Position numbers and translations under genes: made by a program. A DNA stretch of 64,000 nt from Candidatus Eisenbacteria bacterium (GTDB lineage: Bacteria; Eisenbacteria; RBG-16-71-46; JAFGJU01): assembly GCA_026388185.1 (NCBI GenBank), contig JAPLKG010000004.1:6323-70322 (forward strand), read 5' to 3'. Under the pieces are notes generated by a model that worked only from the letters and a program-made list of their open reading frames with translations, ran no database searches and was not told where the DNA came from. This document shows positions 1-7,037 of the stretch, one piece after another; position 1 is the first letter of the stretch; the number at the start of each line of letters is the position of its first letter.

Positions 1-1
1 C

Positions 2-130
2 GAGCGGAATCACGGCGCACTTTCTCATGGCAACCTCGTGGTTAAGATTGAAACGTCCAACTATCGTCGGCACCAGCAGCTGCTGGTCGGGATGATCCGC
101 GTGTTGGCAGGCCCACCAACCCCCGTCTAG
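2..130 (+). CDS. C-terminal fragment of an unidentified protein (partial at left edge)
   Basis: An open frame runs in from the left edge and ends with TAG at 128-130, giving 42 residues that finish in LLVGMIRVLAGPPTPV. The composition looks like protein (mixed charged and hydrophobic residues, no early stop), and no other frame is open over the same stretch. I do not recognise the family. The rest of the gene lies outside the window. From the stop to the 3' end of the SIR2-like gene (131-406) I see no convincing gene or RNA. Confidence 0.35.
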   Translation, partial: ERNHGALSHGNLVVKIETSNYRRHQQLLVGMIRVLAGPPTPV

Positions 131-406
131 TGCGATACTATGTGGAAACCAAGGAATCGGAAAACCGGTATTAGTTAAGTTCGCGTGCTACGGAGGGAAT
201 TATATCACCAAAATACCACCAACACAAGGGAAAACCTCTGGTGGCGTTCCATTAACTGGTGCTGTTTTGGCTTGCAAGGCTGGAAATCGGGGCATCGACG
301 AACTGAGGCTCTATCCGACAACTATCCTGCAATACTTCTTGCTATCTCGACCCTAATGGTTCGCAAATCGTACAACTTGAGGAGGCTCCGTCCGGTGCAA
401 GGCGGG

Positions 407-1444
407 CTACATCTTAACGACAGAACGAGTGTCATGGGAAATCACGCCGTCTGTCCAGCCGAACTTAGACTCAAAGAGTAGTTCGCGGAAATGCGACCCA
501 TACTTGCTGTTTTCATCCCTCAGCCTGCGAGCTATGGCATCAGCTTCAGGGTCCACTATCACTATTCTGCTAAGGCGAGGGTTATCGACCAACGCCGTGG
601 CAAGGAAGTACTTCATTTCCGTGTCAGACTGTGGAAAACTGTATCCGACAAACACAAGCATATCCGCCTCTCCCAGTACTTTCCTGGCACCCGTCCAGAC
701 TTGGCCCATCGGGCCTCGCAAATTAGGTTTTAGAAACGAAGGCGCAACTATCACTGGAGAGCCTGGGACGACATAATTCTGTGAGCACACGACTGGGATG
801 GGTCCAGTCTCCGCTGTGTTGCCTACCATCCACCGAATGCTGGTCATGCCCTCCTCCACATCGACGGTGTCTGGCTCGCCTGCTCGTTCAAACCAATTGA
901 CCGACCCATGCAGCTTGAAGACCGGTATCCCCTTTGGAGTATAGAAGTTCCCGGAACGTTGCGCTCTGCCAGCCGCGAAGTTGAAGCCTGGATTGGCGAA
1001 GACAAACATCTGACTTAGGGCACACTCTATATTCAAATCGTAGTTAGTGGTCACGAAGCATAGGCTATGAGGCGACTGCTGGAGGTCTAAGTTAAGGAAC
1101 TTCTTGAAGACTTCGTATCCAGACCAGTACTTGGAGCCTAATGGAATTTGGGTGTAAATCCTATGCAGAATCATCTTCATGAGCTCGCCTGGGCTCTCTG
1201 GACTCCCCTGAGCAGGGGTTAGGCGCTCCTTCATCAGAGCGAAGGAGAGAATATCCTCAAGATTAGTGGGCCTGCTTTGGAGAAAACTGTTCGCGCCTCG
1301 GGCTTCCAGGGTGAGGGCATCTAGAAACTTCTTCTGCTCTGGTGTGAGTCGTGGACTGGCGTTGGCAAAGCTGAGGAACTCGTTCATAACCGGCAACCCG
1401 AAGGCCGCCGAGAAGCCCGCGCCCAGAAAGAGCACGACTTTCAT
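407..1444 (-). CDS. SIR2-like NAD-binding domain protein
   Basis: This 345-residue protein has the signature of stand-alone SIR2-like domains: the nucleotide-binding loop LGAGFS at residues 7-12, TTNYD at 132-136, KLHG with the presumed catalytic His at 179, and VGYS near 266-269. The whole chain is one such domain with no extra effector or membrane segment. Start chosen at 1444 because GAGGTG lies 6 bases upstream; the frame could extend 11 codons further to 1477. Family knowledge: many SIR2-like domains of this kind consume NAD+ and serve in antiphage defence or toxin systems, while classical sirtuins are deacylases. The zinc-binding Cys pairs of true sirtuins are absent, which favours the SIR2-like group. 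A promoter-like element lies just upstream. Function in defence is inference; no recognisable partner gene is in the window. Confidence 0.8.
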   Translation of the reverse strand: MKVVLFLGAGFSAAFGLPVMNEFLSFANASPRLTPEQKKFLDALTLEARGANSFLQSRPTNLEDILSFALMKERLTPAQGSPESPGELMKMILHRIYTQIPLGSKYWSGYEVFKKFLNLDLQQSPHSLCFVTTNYDLNIECALSQMFVFANPGFNFAAGRAQRSGNFYTPKGIPVFKLHGSVNWFERAGEPDTVDVEEGMTSIRWMVGNTAETGPIPVVCSQNYVVPGSPVIVAPSFLKPNLRGPMGQVWTGARKVLGEADMLVFVGYSFPQSDTEMKYFLATALVDNPRLSRIVIVDPEADAIARRLRDENSKYGSHFRELLFESKFGWTDGVISHDTRSVVKM

Positions 1445-1498
1445 GATGCGTTCACCTCGCTCAACCGACCAAGACATCTAGCGTGAAGAACAAGGCTA

Positions 1499-1527
1499 AG
1501 GGTACAATGGTGATATTTGAATGTCAA
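1499..1527 (-). promoter_or_regulatory. Candidate sigma70 promoter for the SIR2-like gene
   Basis: Read on the minus strand, TTGACA (1522-1527) is followed after exactly 17 bases by TACCCT (1499-1504), about 55 bases before the chosen start. The -35 is perfect and the -10 weak (3 of 6). It fits transcription of the SIR2-like gene separately from the transporter gene upstream. Confidence 0.4.
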
Positions 1528-1830
1528 TGAGATCTCTCGGCGTAATTAGTATCAAGGGAAGACGGTGTCTGCCTTCCACTCACGAAGCCACTGTAGAGGT
1601 AAACCCGTCTGACTGTCATGCTGCCGCTGATATGTGATGTGGCCACGGCTGGTGCCCTCTGTGTGTAGACGACGCGGAAGCAAGAGGTGGTTTCCCGACT
1701 CTTTTCTGCGGTTCGAATACTGGCACATCTGGGGAGCCTGCCGCGGCGACGGATGTCGCTGCATCCATTTGCCGTAATATGTTGATATTACAGTAGTTAG
1801 TCCACAAATCCACAAAGGACCATTGAAACC
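1528..1830. other. Gene-free stretch between the SIR2-like and transporter genes
   Basis: Only short overlapping frames without family resemblance or ribosome-binding sites are present here on the minus strand. I see no RNA gene or repeat. The stretch could be a remnant of decayed sequence, but nothing recognisable is left. Confidence 0.4.
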
Positions 1831-2889
1831 TCAATGGTGCTCGTGTCGGTGATGAATGTCCGGCACATGCGCATGCTCATGTTGCAATGTTTCATGTTTG
1901 TGAGCGTGCGAATGTCTCTCGGAGGAGCGCTCAACGCTGTCGTCATGTGTATGACCATGATGTTCATCGTGGGTATGCGGATGCTCATGCAGAACATTGG
2001 TATGAAGATGCAGATGACCGTGGCTTTCCCTGAGAAGCAAGAATGCCCCCAGGAGCATCACTGGAACCGAAATAAGAAACTGCACAGAGGGCAGGTAGCG
2101 GAAAGTGATGAAGGACACAAGTGCACCCAGAAAAGGGGCCGTACCGAACAGTGCGCTTGCGCGCGATGAACCAAGGTCTCTGAGAGCGAGGATGAAGAGG
2201 AGAAGGCTTACACCGTAGCTGAGACAACCTAGTAACATGGCGAGAAAAGCAGTTGAGTACGACGTTAACGAGGAGCCAGTCCAGAAGGACAACGCCAACG
2301 CAAAGCTCCCAGCTCCTAACCCCTTGATGACAACGATCATGACCGGGTCTTTTCCCGATATATGTCTTGTCAAATTGTTGTCGATGCCCCAGAGAAAGCA
2401 CGCGGTGAGCACCCCCAATGAACCAAACGACAGTCCCAATGCTGCACCTCTATCAACCGTCAAGATCAAACTTCCGATTGTAATTACTGCAACGGCCAAC
2501 CACAGACGTCGGCCTGCCTGCTCCTTGAAGAAAACAGCAGCAATAAACGTTGTGCTCACAGCTTCAAAGTTTAGAAGGAGAGAGGCCACAGCGGCGGGCG
2601 TGCTTGATAGTGAATACATCAAGACGGCAGGTGCCAGCAAGCCCCCGCATATCACAGCTCCGACCAGCCAACCAACATCATCTCTTCTGAGAGCCGCTTG
2701 TCTGCGGTCCGGTCCGGCAAGAAACCGTTGTGACAGTCTGAAAAGGAGCAAGCCAAGACCGCTGCCAAGATACAGCAATCCTGACAACTGCAGAGGCTGA
2801 AGGCTTCTTAGCAGTAGTTTGGCAAACGGGGCACTGGCACCGAAGAGCGCCGCCGCCAACAAAGCATAGAGTTGTGCTTTCGTTCTCAT
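1831..2889 (-). CDS. EamA/DMT-family membrane transporter with histidine-rich C-terminal tail
   Basis: About ten hydrophobic segments spaced as in drug/metabolite (EamA) transporters cover the first ~285 residues, including the family-typical Ala- and Gly-rich helices (LLAAALFGASAPFAKLLL near the N-terminus). The last ~65 residues are hydrophilic and contain 24 histidines arranged as HxH and HH pairs (HEHPHTHDEHHGHTHDD, ending HHRHEHH), a likely cytosolic or periplasmic metal-binding tail. Such tails are seen in a subgroup of EamA proteins and suggest a link to nickel, cobalt or zinc; the substrate is not known. Start is uncertain: ATG at 2889 gives the usual EamA beginning (MRTKAQLY), while GTG at 2946 would add 19 residues with no better ribosome-binding site. 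Confidence 0.85.
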   Translation of the reverse strand: MRTKAQLYALLAAALFGASAPFAKLLLRSLQPLQLSGLLYLGSGLGLLLFRLSQRFLAGPDRRQAALRRDDVGWLVGAVICGGLLAPAVLMYSLSSTPAAVASLLLNFEAVSTTFIAAVFFKEQAGRRLWLAVAVITIGSLILTVDRGAALGLSFGSLGVLTACFLWGIDNNLTRHISGKDPVMIVVIKGLGAGSFALALSFWTGSSLTSYSTAFLAMLLGCLSYGVSLLLFILALRDLGSSRASALFGTAPFLGALVSFITFRYLPSVQFLISVPVMLLGAFLLLRESHGHLHLHTNVLHEHPHTHDEHHGHTHDDSVERSSERHSHAHKHETLQHEHAHVPDIHHRHEHH

Positions 2890-3059
2890 CAATGCGCCAT
2901 TCGTCTTGATAAACGCTGGGATTTGGCAGTCTCTAATCGGCACCACGCATAGGGCGCATCATATCATAGACTTCGAATTGATGTGCAGGGTTCTCTTTAC
3001 CGTCGGAAAAGGTGCAAGGTCAGTCTGCCTCGTAGGGCGATGCCCCCAATCTGTGCAAC

Positions 3060-3110
3060 AAAAAGGAACACCCCTTCCAGCTACGGTGCTAACCGAAGTT
3101 GGAAGGGGTG
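3060..3110 (-). terminator. Rho-independent terminator of the hypothetical gene
   Basis: On the minus strand an 11-bp perfect stem (arms 3100-3110 and 3069-3079, 20-base loop) is followed at once by TTCCTTTTTG. This is a classic intrinsic terminator about 40 bases after the stop of the gene ending at 3149. It separates that gene from the transporter gene further downstream. Confidence 0.75.
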
Positions 3111-3148
3111 GGGGGACCTCGGCCGGGGGTGAAGGGCCGTGAGGTCAG

Positions 3149-3925
3149 CTAGTCGCTCTTGTTGATGGTGAAGTCAAAGCTTGGATCCAGCGTCCTGATC
3201 TCCCCTGCAATCTGATCGAGCTTCTTCTGGAGGTGCTCAGCCCCGGTTTTCTTCCATTCCGAGTAAACGTCGAGAAGCAAGTTCTGCTTTTGCTTTATTA
3301 GTTCCTTCTTTCCCTCTGTGTCTACGGTCCTCTCAAGGTGGTAGACCTCTCCCTTGGAAAGTTTGTTCATGATGGAGGAGTATTCGCCCCTCAAGTGCGA
3401 GAGGATTCTTGCGTATCTGTCAAAGCCCACCGAAAGTTTCTCCAGCACTTCGGAGATTGGCGGGTTTTTCTTGTGTACTTGCTGACTGTAGGTGTACGCG
3501 AAATGGTAGTAGGCCTTTCCTCTGCCAATGGAGGCCTCTTCAGACGGTCGGGCCTTGTCTCGTGTTTTGCCCAGTATCAGTGCCGGATTGTCGAAAATTC
3601 CGACCGAGACGAGAAGAAAATCTGCGTTGGTCTTGTAGATCGTGTATTTCAGTCTCGCGTCCGTCGAGTTTGCCAGGCGCTGAAACACCTCGGTGTCGTA
3701 CTTGAGGAGAGAACTCTTCGCTCTCTCAACGTACTGTGGATTGATGAACGAGTTCAATAGCTGCGCGAGATAACCGCTGACGTCTTCATCGTAGCAATCA
3801 CGGTTGGGAAGAGGGCCTGTCTGTACTTTCGAGTAGAGGAGGCAGTGCATCATGAAAAGGTAAGTCGGCTGCAGTTTCCTGTTCCTGGTTGTGAGTTCTG
3901 TGTAACGTGTTCTTCTGGGTTCCAT
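3149..3925 (-). CDS. Hypothetical protein, 258 residues, helical, no recognised family
   Basis: Start at 3925 is supported by GGAGGA placed 6 bases upstream of the ATG; a longer frame to 3976 lacks this. The chain has no signal peptide or membrane span. It is rich in Lys, Glu and Leu with predicted long helices, notably a charged coiled-coil-like C-terminal third. Motif-like points are an early QPTYLFMMHCLLYSK segment and repeated Tyr residues in the middle (YYHFAYTYSQ), but I do not recognise a family. Its own ribosome-binding site and a strong intrinsic terminator indicate a single-gene transcription unit. It sits between an accessory transporter and a signalling operon, so neighbours give no functional hint. 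Confidence 0.65.
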   Translation of the reverse strand: MEPRRTRYTELTTRNRKLQPTYLFMMHCLLYSKVQTGPLPNRDCYDEDVSGYLAQLLNSFINPQYVERAKSSLLKYDTEVFQRLANSTDARLKYTIYKTNADFLLVSVGIFDNPALILGKTRDKARPSEEASIGRGKAYYHFAYTYSQQVHKKNPPISEVLEKLSVGFDRYARILSHLRGEYSSIMNKLSKGEVYHLERTVDTEGKKELIKQKQNLLLDVYSEWKKTGAEHLQKKLDQIAGEIRTLDPSFDFTINKSD

Positions 3926-4492
3926 CTGGTTCCTCCGGGCTCTGCTGCAGTCAACCTGCAGAATTCCAGATTCCAAATGGTAGGTAGAGCAACTAGCATG
4001 CCACGCGCCCTGCCCCTCCGCTTTCTACTTCCTTGTGTTGCAGCGAGTTAAGACGTCTGTATTTGGACGGAATCGGGTGCGCGCTCGAAAGAGAGGAGCA
4101 GAGCGGAACTTTCATCAATTCACTTGGAAAAATCCCGCAATGGGGTTCAGGCCGGCTTGGTTGTGATTCGTCCCGCCACGTGTGTCGAGGAAGTTGCTCG
4201 GTTCGAAACTCGACGGCGGTCCGGCACGAGCAAAGGGCTTCTCGCCCGCCACGCTAGGCCGCCGCCGGGCCGTAGCGTTTTATGCAATCAGGCTTGCGAA
4301 GTGCAACGGACGACTCTCTCCGCGATGCGGTCCCCATAGACTGCCGCTCAGTCACGTGCGCGTAGTGTGTTGCAGATCAATGCACTAGCTTTGTCGGTCG
4401 GCGTCGCGGTTGGTGGCATACTATCTGCTACTGGTTAGAGCGTACCATTGTGTCCAGCTGATCGAGCGAGGCTTAAGAGGGGTTTCTTAGCG
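3926..4492. other. Intergenic region before the chemosensory-like operon
   Basis: This stretch separates two divergently oriented genes and should hold a promoter for each. I find no convincing -35/-10 pair, RNA gene or terminator. The small overlapping frames at 4033-4388 on the plus strand have no ribosome-binding site and an Arg/Pro-rich composition typical of chance frames in GC-rich DNA. Confidence 0.4.
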
Positions 4493-5086
4493 ATGGCAAC
4501 TGACGCTAACGACGTAAGCTCCGGGACAAACTCGGGTGGGCGGGGCGGCCACGCTCCTGCTCGCACTACAATAGCACTCAGAATTCGAGTCAATCGTATC
4601 TTCGTCGACGTACAATCAGTCCACGGTTGCACTGAAATCGAGAGGTTGAGCAGAATCCCCGGCGCTCCCAAGAGCGTGACGGGCTTGATTCTTTTCATGG
4701 GTGAGGCCGTCCCCCTTATTGATCTCTTTGGAGGATCGACCGTGTGCTCGACTCCCGGCGGATTGACGCAACGGAGAAAGGCGGACGAGTACGTTGTGAT
4801 CTTTTCAATAAGAGGAATCAGGTTCGCCGTTAGAGTAGATGAGCCTCCCCAAATGTGCACGGACATGAGTGCGTTTGAGATTGCCGGAGGCAACGTCTGC
4901 CATATGCGAACACGGCATCTCGAGCGCCTGTTTGATCTCCGCCTTGCTCGAGTGAAGAACATGGCTCCTGCCGAGAGCGACTCTCGCACCGGAAACAACC
5001 CCGAAGCCAAAAGCGACTCTCACGGGATAGAACAGACGGAACAAACGGCGGCGAAGTCAATCACCGATCTCTGCTGCGCTACTTGA
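4493..5086 (+). CDS. CheW-like coupling protein
   Basis: A 197-residue protein whose middle (about residues 25-155) follows the CheW fold: a beta-strand start (IALRIRVNRIFVDVQSVHG), then the hallmark segment IPGAPKSVTGLILFMGEAVPLIDL, then VVIFSIRGIRFAVRVDEP. CheW proteins bridge receptors and the CheA kinase. The C-terminal ~40 residues are a polar, low-complexity tail. ATG at 4493 is preferred over a TTG at 4448 because AAGAGGGG lies about 10 bases upstream. It is the first gene of a four-gene run; the next gene starts 11 bases after its stop. A partner CheA is not encoded nearby. The link to a c-di-GMP-type output at the end of the operon is inference from context. Confidence 0.75.
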   Translation: MATDANDVSSGTNSGGRGGHAPARTTIALRIRVNRIFVDVQSVHGCTEIERLSRIPGAPKSVTGLILFMGEAVPLIDLFGGSTVCSTPGGLTQRRKADEYVVIFSIRGIRFAVRVDEPPQMCTDMSAFEIAGGNVCHMRTRHLERLFDLRLARVKNMAPAESDSRTGNNPEAKSDSHGIEQTEQTAAKSITDLCCAT

Positions 5087-5097
5087 GGAGTGATAAA

Positions 5098-6498
5098 ATG
5101 GAAGAGGCACTGAAGAAGAGACTGATTCTGTTTGCGTTCGTACCGCTTGTGATTGTGCCCCTCGTCTTGGTTGGCACTCTGTGGTTCGCCACCGGGTGGT
5201 ACCCTTCCTCGTTGTGGGTTGCGTCCAAGGGGTGGGAGACAAAAGTGGTGCTCGGAGCGCTTGCCGTTGCCGTGGCGTTTATCGTGGTCGAGCTCCTGGT
5301 GCTCCTTTACGTTGCGCGCGTCGCAGGCAGAGGAGTGAGGTGTCTTCTGAAGGTGGCGGAAAGTACGAAACTGCCCGAGAGCGGTCTGCCCGGCCCACTC
5401 AAGGAAGACGTCGAGTTCAACGTGCTTGCAAGGCGAGTTGAACAGCTCAGCAGAGGCAACAAGGATCAGGCCGCCGTCTCACGCAGACTCTCCCATCTCG
5501 AGGAAGAGCTTGCGAGGATAGGCAACTCAGTCGAAGAGGTCTTGATAGGTTCGCCGTTTGTGCCCCTTCCCGAATCGGAAGGTGCCACGGAAAGGCTTGT
5601 GTCTCTCATCAACAGGATGCTACCCGAGTTCTCCGAACTTCGCAAGGCGTCCGTGAAAGAGATGCGCACCGTCGAGAAAGACCTGGGCGAAACCAGAGAA
5701 GCCAGTCAACAACTGGCGGCTCACGCCGAAAGAAGTTTTCTCGAATCGACGGAAGTTCTCGTTGCGGCCAGAGAAGTATCGAGACTCGTTGCCGAGGCCA
5801 GGGAGAAGCTCCACGCAATCGCAGGCAAGTCCGAAGAGAAACCGGGGGCGAAGCTGCAGAAGGAGAGCATTCGCGATGCAGTGACAAGAGTCGTCGAAAC
5901 CGCCGCGAGGGGCATCGAGGAACTCAGCAAGGGACTCATGAAGGCGAGTGCCCTCTCGAGAAGCTCGGAGCGAATAGCGAACAGGGCCTCGGTTCTTGCA
6001 CTCAACGTTGCAGTTGAGGCGGCGAGGGCGTCGTTGCCGGGTATGAATGTTCTGGCCGAAGAAATACGTAGGCTGGCGGAGTTCGCAAGAGGTTGTAGCG
6101 ACGACAGCGCGGTTATTGTCAAGGAGATAGAAACGAAGGTTGACGCCGTGGTCCGCGCCATCCACATCTCTCAAGAAGAAGTGAGAATCAAGACGCGTAC
6201 CCTCGGCTTCGGACCAGACGAGCAGGCACAGGAGAGCGGGGAAGCCGACGCCGAGCTCGAACGGATAACGTCGAGGCTCGACGATACGGTGGGAAAGCTT
6301 CTTTCCAAAGTGCAGGAGCTCTCGAGGCTCACCGAAAAGGCTTCGCGCGAGGCCGAGCGCGTGAGTCGTAAGGCCGTGGCCGTACACGATCAGACGAAGG
6401 CTCTCGCGGAAGGGGAAAGTTGGAAGAGCCCCTCCACGATGGCGGAGCCGTCTCGCATTGAAACGCTCTCCAATGATGATTTCCTCATCGGAGATTGA
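5098..6498 (+). CDS. Membrane-anchored MCP-like signalling protein without a sensor domain
   Basis: Two hydrophobic helices (about residues 8-30 and 50-73) are joined by only ~20 residues, so there is practically no periplasmic sensor domain. The remaining ~390 residues are long coiled coil. Near residues 295-325 it carries a diverged version of the receptor signalling tip: IANRASVLALNVAVEAARAS followed by GMNVLAEEIRRLAEFARG, against the canonical NLLALNAAIEAARAGE...EVR.LA. This tip normally contacts CheW and CheA. Start at 5098 rests on GAGGAG 8 bases upstream. It lies between two CheW-like genes, which fits a receptor-like scaffold whose input is membrane state or another protein. Residues normally methylated by CheR are not obvious. 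Confidence 0.75.
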   Translation: MEEALKKRLILFAFVPLVIVPLVLVGTLWFATGWYPSSLWVASKGWETKVVLGALAVAVAFIVVELLVLLYVARVAGRGVRCLLKVAESTKLPESGLPGPLKEDVEFNVLARRVEQLSRGNKDQAAVSRRLSHLEEELARIGNSVEEVLIGSPFVPLPESEGATERLVSLINRMLPEFSELRKASVKEMRTVEKDLGETREASQQLAAHAERSFLESTEVLVAAREVSRLVAEAREKLHAIAGKSEEKPGAKLQKESIRDAVTRVVETAARGIEELSKGLMKASALSRSSERIANRASVLALNVAVEAARASLPGMNVLAEEIRRLAEFARGCSDDSAVIVKEIETKVDAVVRAIHISQEEVRIKTRTLGFGPDEQAQESGEADAELERITSRLDDTVGKLLSKVQELSRLTEKASREAERVSRKAVAVHDQTKALAEGESWKSPSTMAEPSRIETLSNDDFLIGD

Positions 6499-6527
6499 GC
6501 AGCAGAAGAACCGGAAGGAGAGTAATT

Positions 6528-7013
6528 GTGAACGATCGTGAGTCTCTCCGGCACGACGGTGACGACGCCAAGAGAGAGAATGAAACGTATCTCGTTCTCG
6601 AGACTCATGGAGAGCTTTATGCAGTGAGGTGGGCACTCGTGAGGCAAGTAGGTATGCTGCTACAGACCGAGATTGATGCTTCGCAGGTGCCGTCACAGGT
6701 TCAGAGGGATGGCCTCGCGCTTCCGGTCTACTATCTGTGGGAGCTCGTGGGACTGAAGCCGCCGGTGGAGAAAGCGATGGAGATTCCCGCGGTCTTTCTC
6801 GAAGAGGAAGACCGGCGGGCAGTTCTTGTTCCAGAAAGAATCCTTTGGAAACAGGAAGCAACCCTTCAGGAACTGCCGCAGTGGCTGGACAGAGCCCCCA
6901 TCGTCGTGGGAGCGATAGTGCTTGGGAGCGGCGTTGTCGTCATCGTACTGGGACCAATTGGAAACAATTCTGTGTGCGAGAAGGCAGCGTGCACAACGGA
7001 GCGTAGTTCATAA
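6528..7013 (+). CDS. Second CheW-like protein, diverged
   Basis: About 161 residues with the beta-rich pattern of CheW or CheA regulatory domains: TYLVLETHGELYAVRWALVR at the start, LPVYYLWELVGL in the middle and APIVVGAIVLGSGVVVIVLG at the end, matching the usual ...G...LGDG.ValIlD pattern in shape. Sequence similarity is weak, so the call rests partly on position. GTG at 6528 is chosen because GGAGAG lies about 7 bases upstream; the upstream TTG at 6495 would overlap the previous stop and has no such site. With the first gene of the operon it gives two coupling-type proteins flanking one receptor-like protein. Confidence 0.55.
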   Translation: MNDRESLRHDGDDAKRENETYLVLETHGELYAVRWALVRQVGMLLQTEIDASQVPSQVQRDGLALPVYYLWELVGLKPPVEKAMEIPAVFLEEEDRRAVLVPERILWKQEATLQELPQWLDRAPIVVGAIVLGSGVVVIVLGPIGNNSVCEKAACTTERSS

Positions 7014-7037
7014 CCAATGACAGACGTGAAGGATAAC

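Noticed and set aside
185-481. 98-residue plus-strand frame near the left edge
   Set aside because: No ribosome-binding site or family resemblance, and its 3' part lies antisense within the well-supported SIR2-like gene.
1552-1834. Overlapping minus-strand frames between the SIR2-like and transporter genes
   Set aside because: Two frames compete over the same bases, neither has a ribosome-binding site, and composition is that of chance frames.
1834-2169. Met/Val-rich plus-strand frame opposite the histidine-rich tail
   Set aside because: It is the antisense reading of His codons (CAT/CAC give ATG/GTG), a pure shadow of the transporter tail.
4196-4222. GGTTCGAAA resembling a tRNA T-loop
   Set aside because: The flanking bases do not pair as a T stem and no acceptor or anticodon stem can be formed around it.
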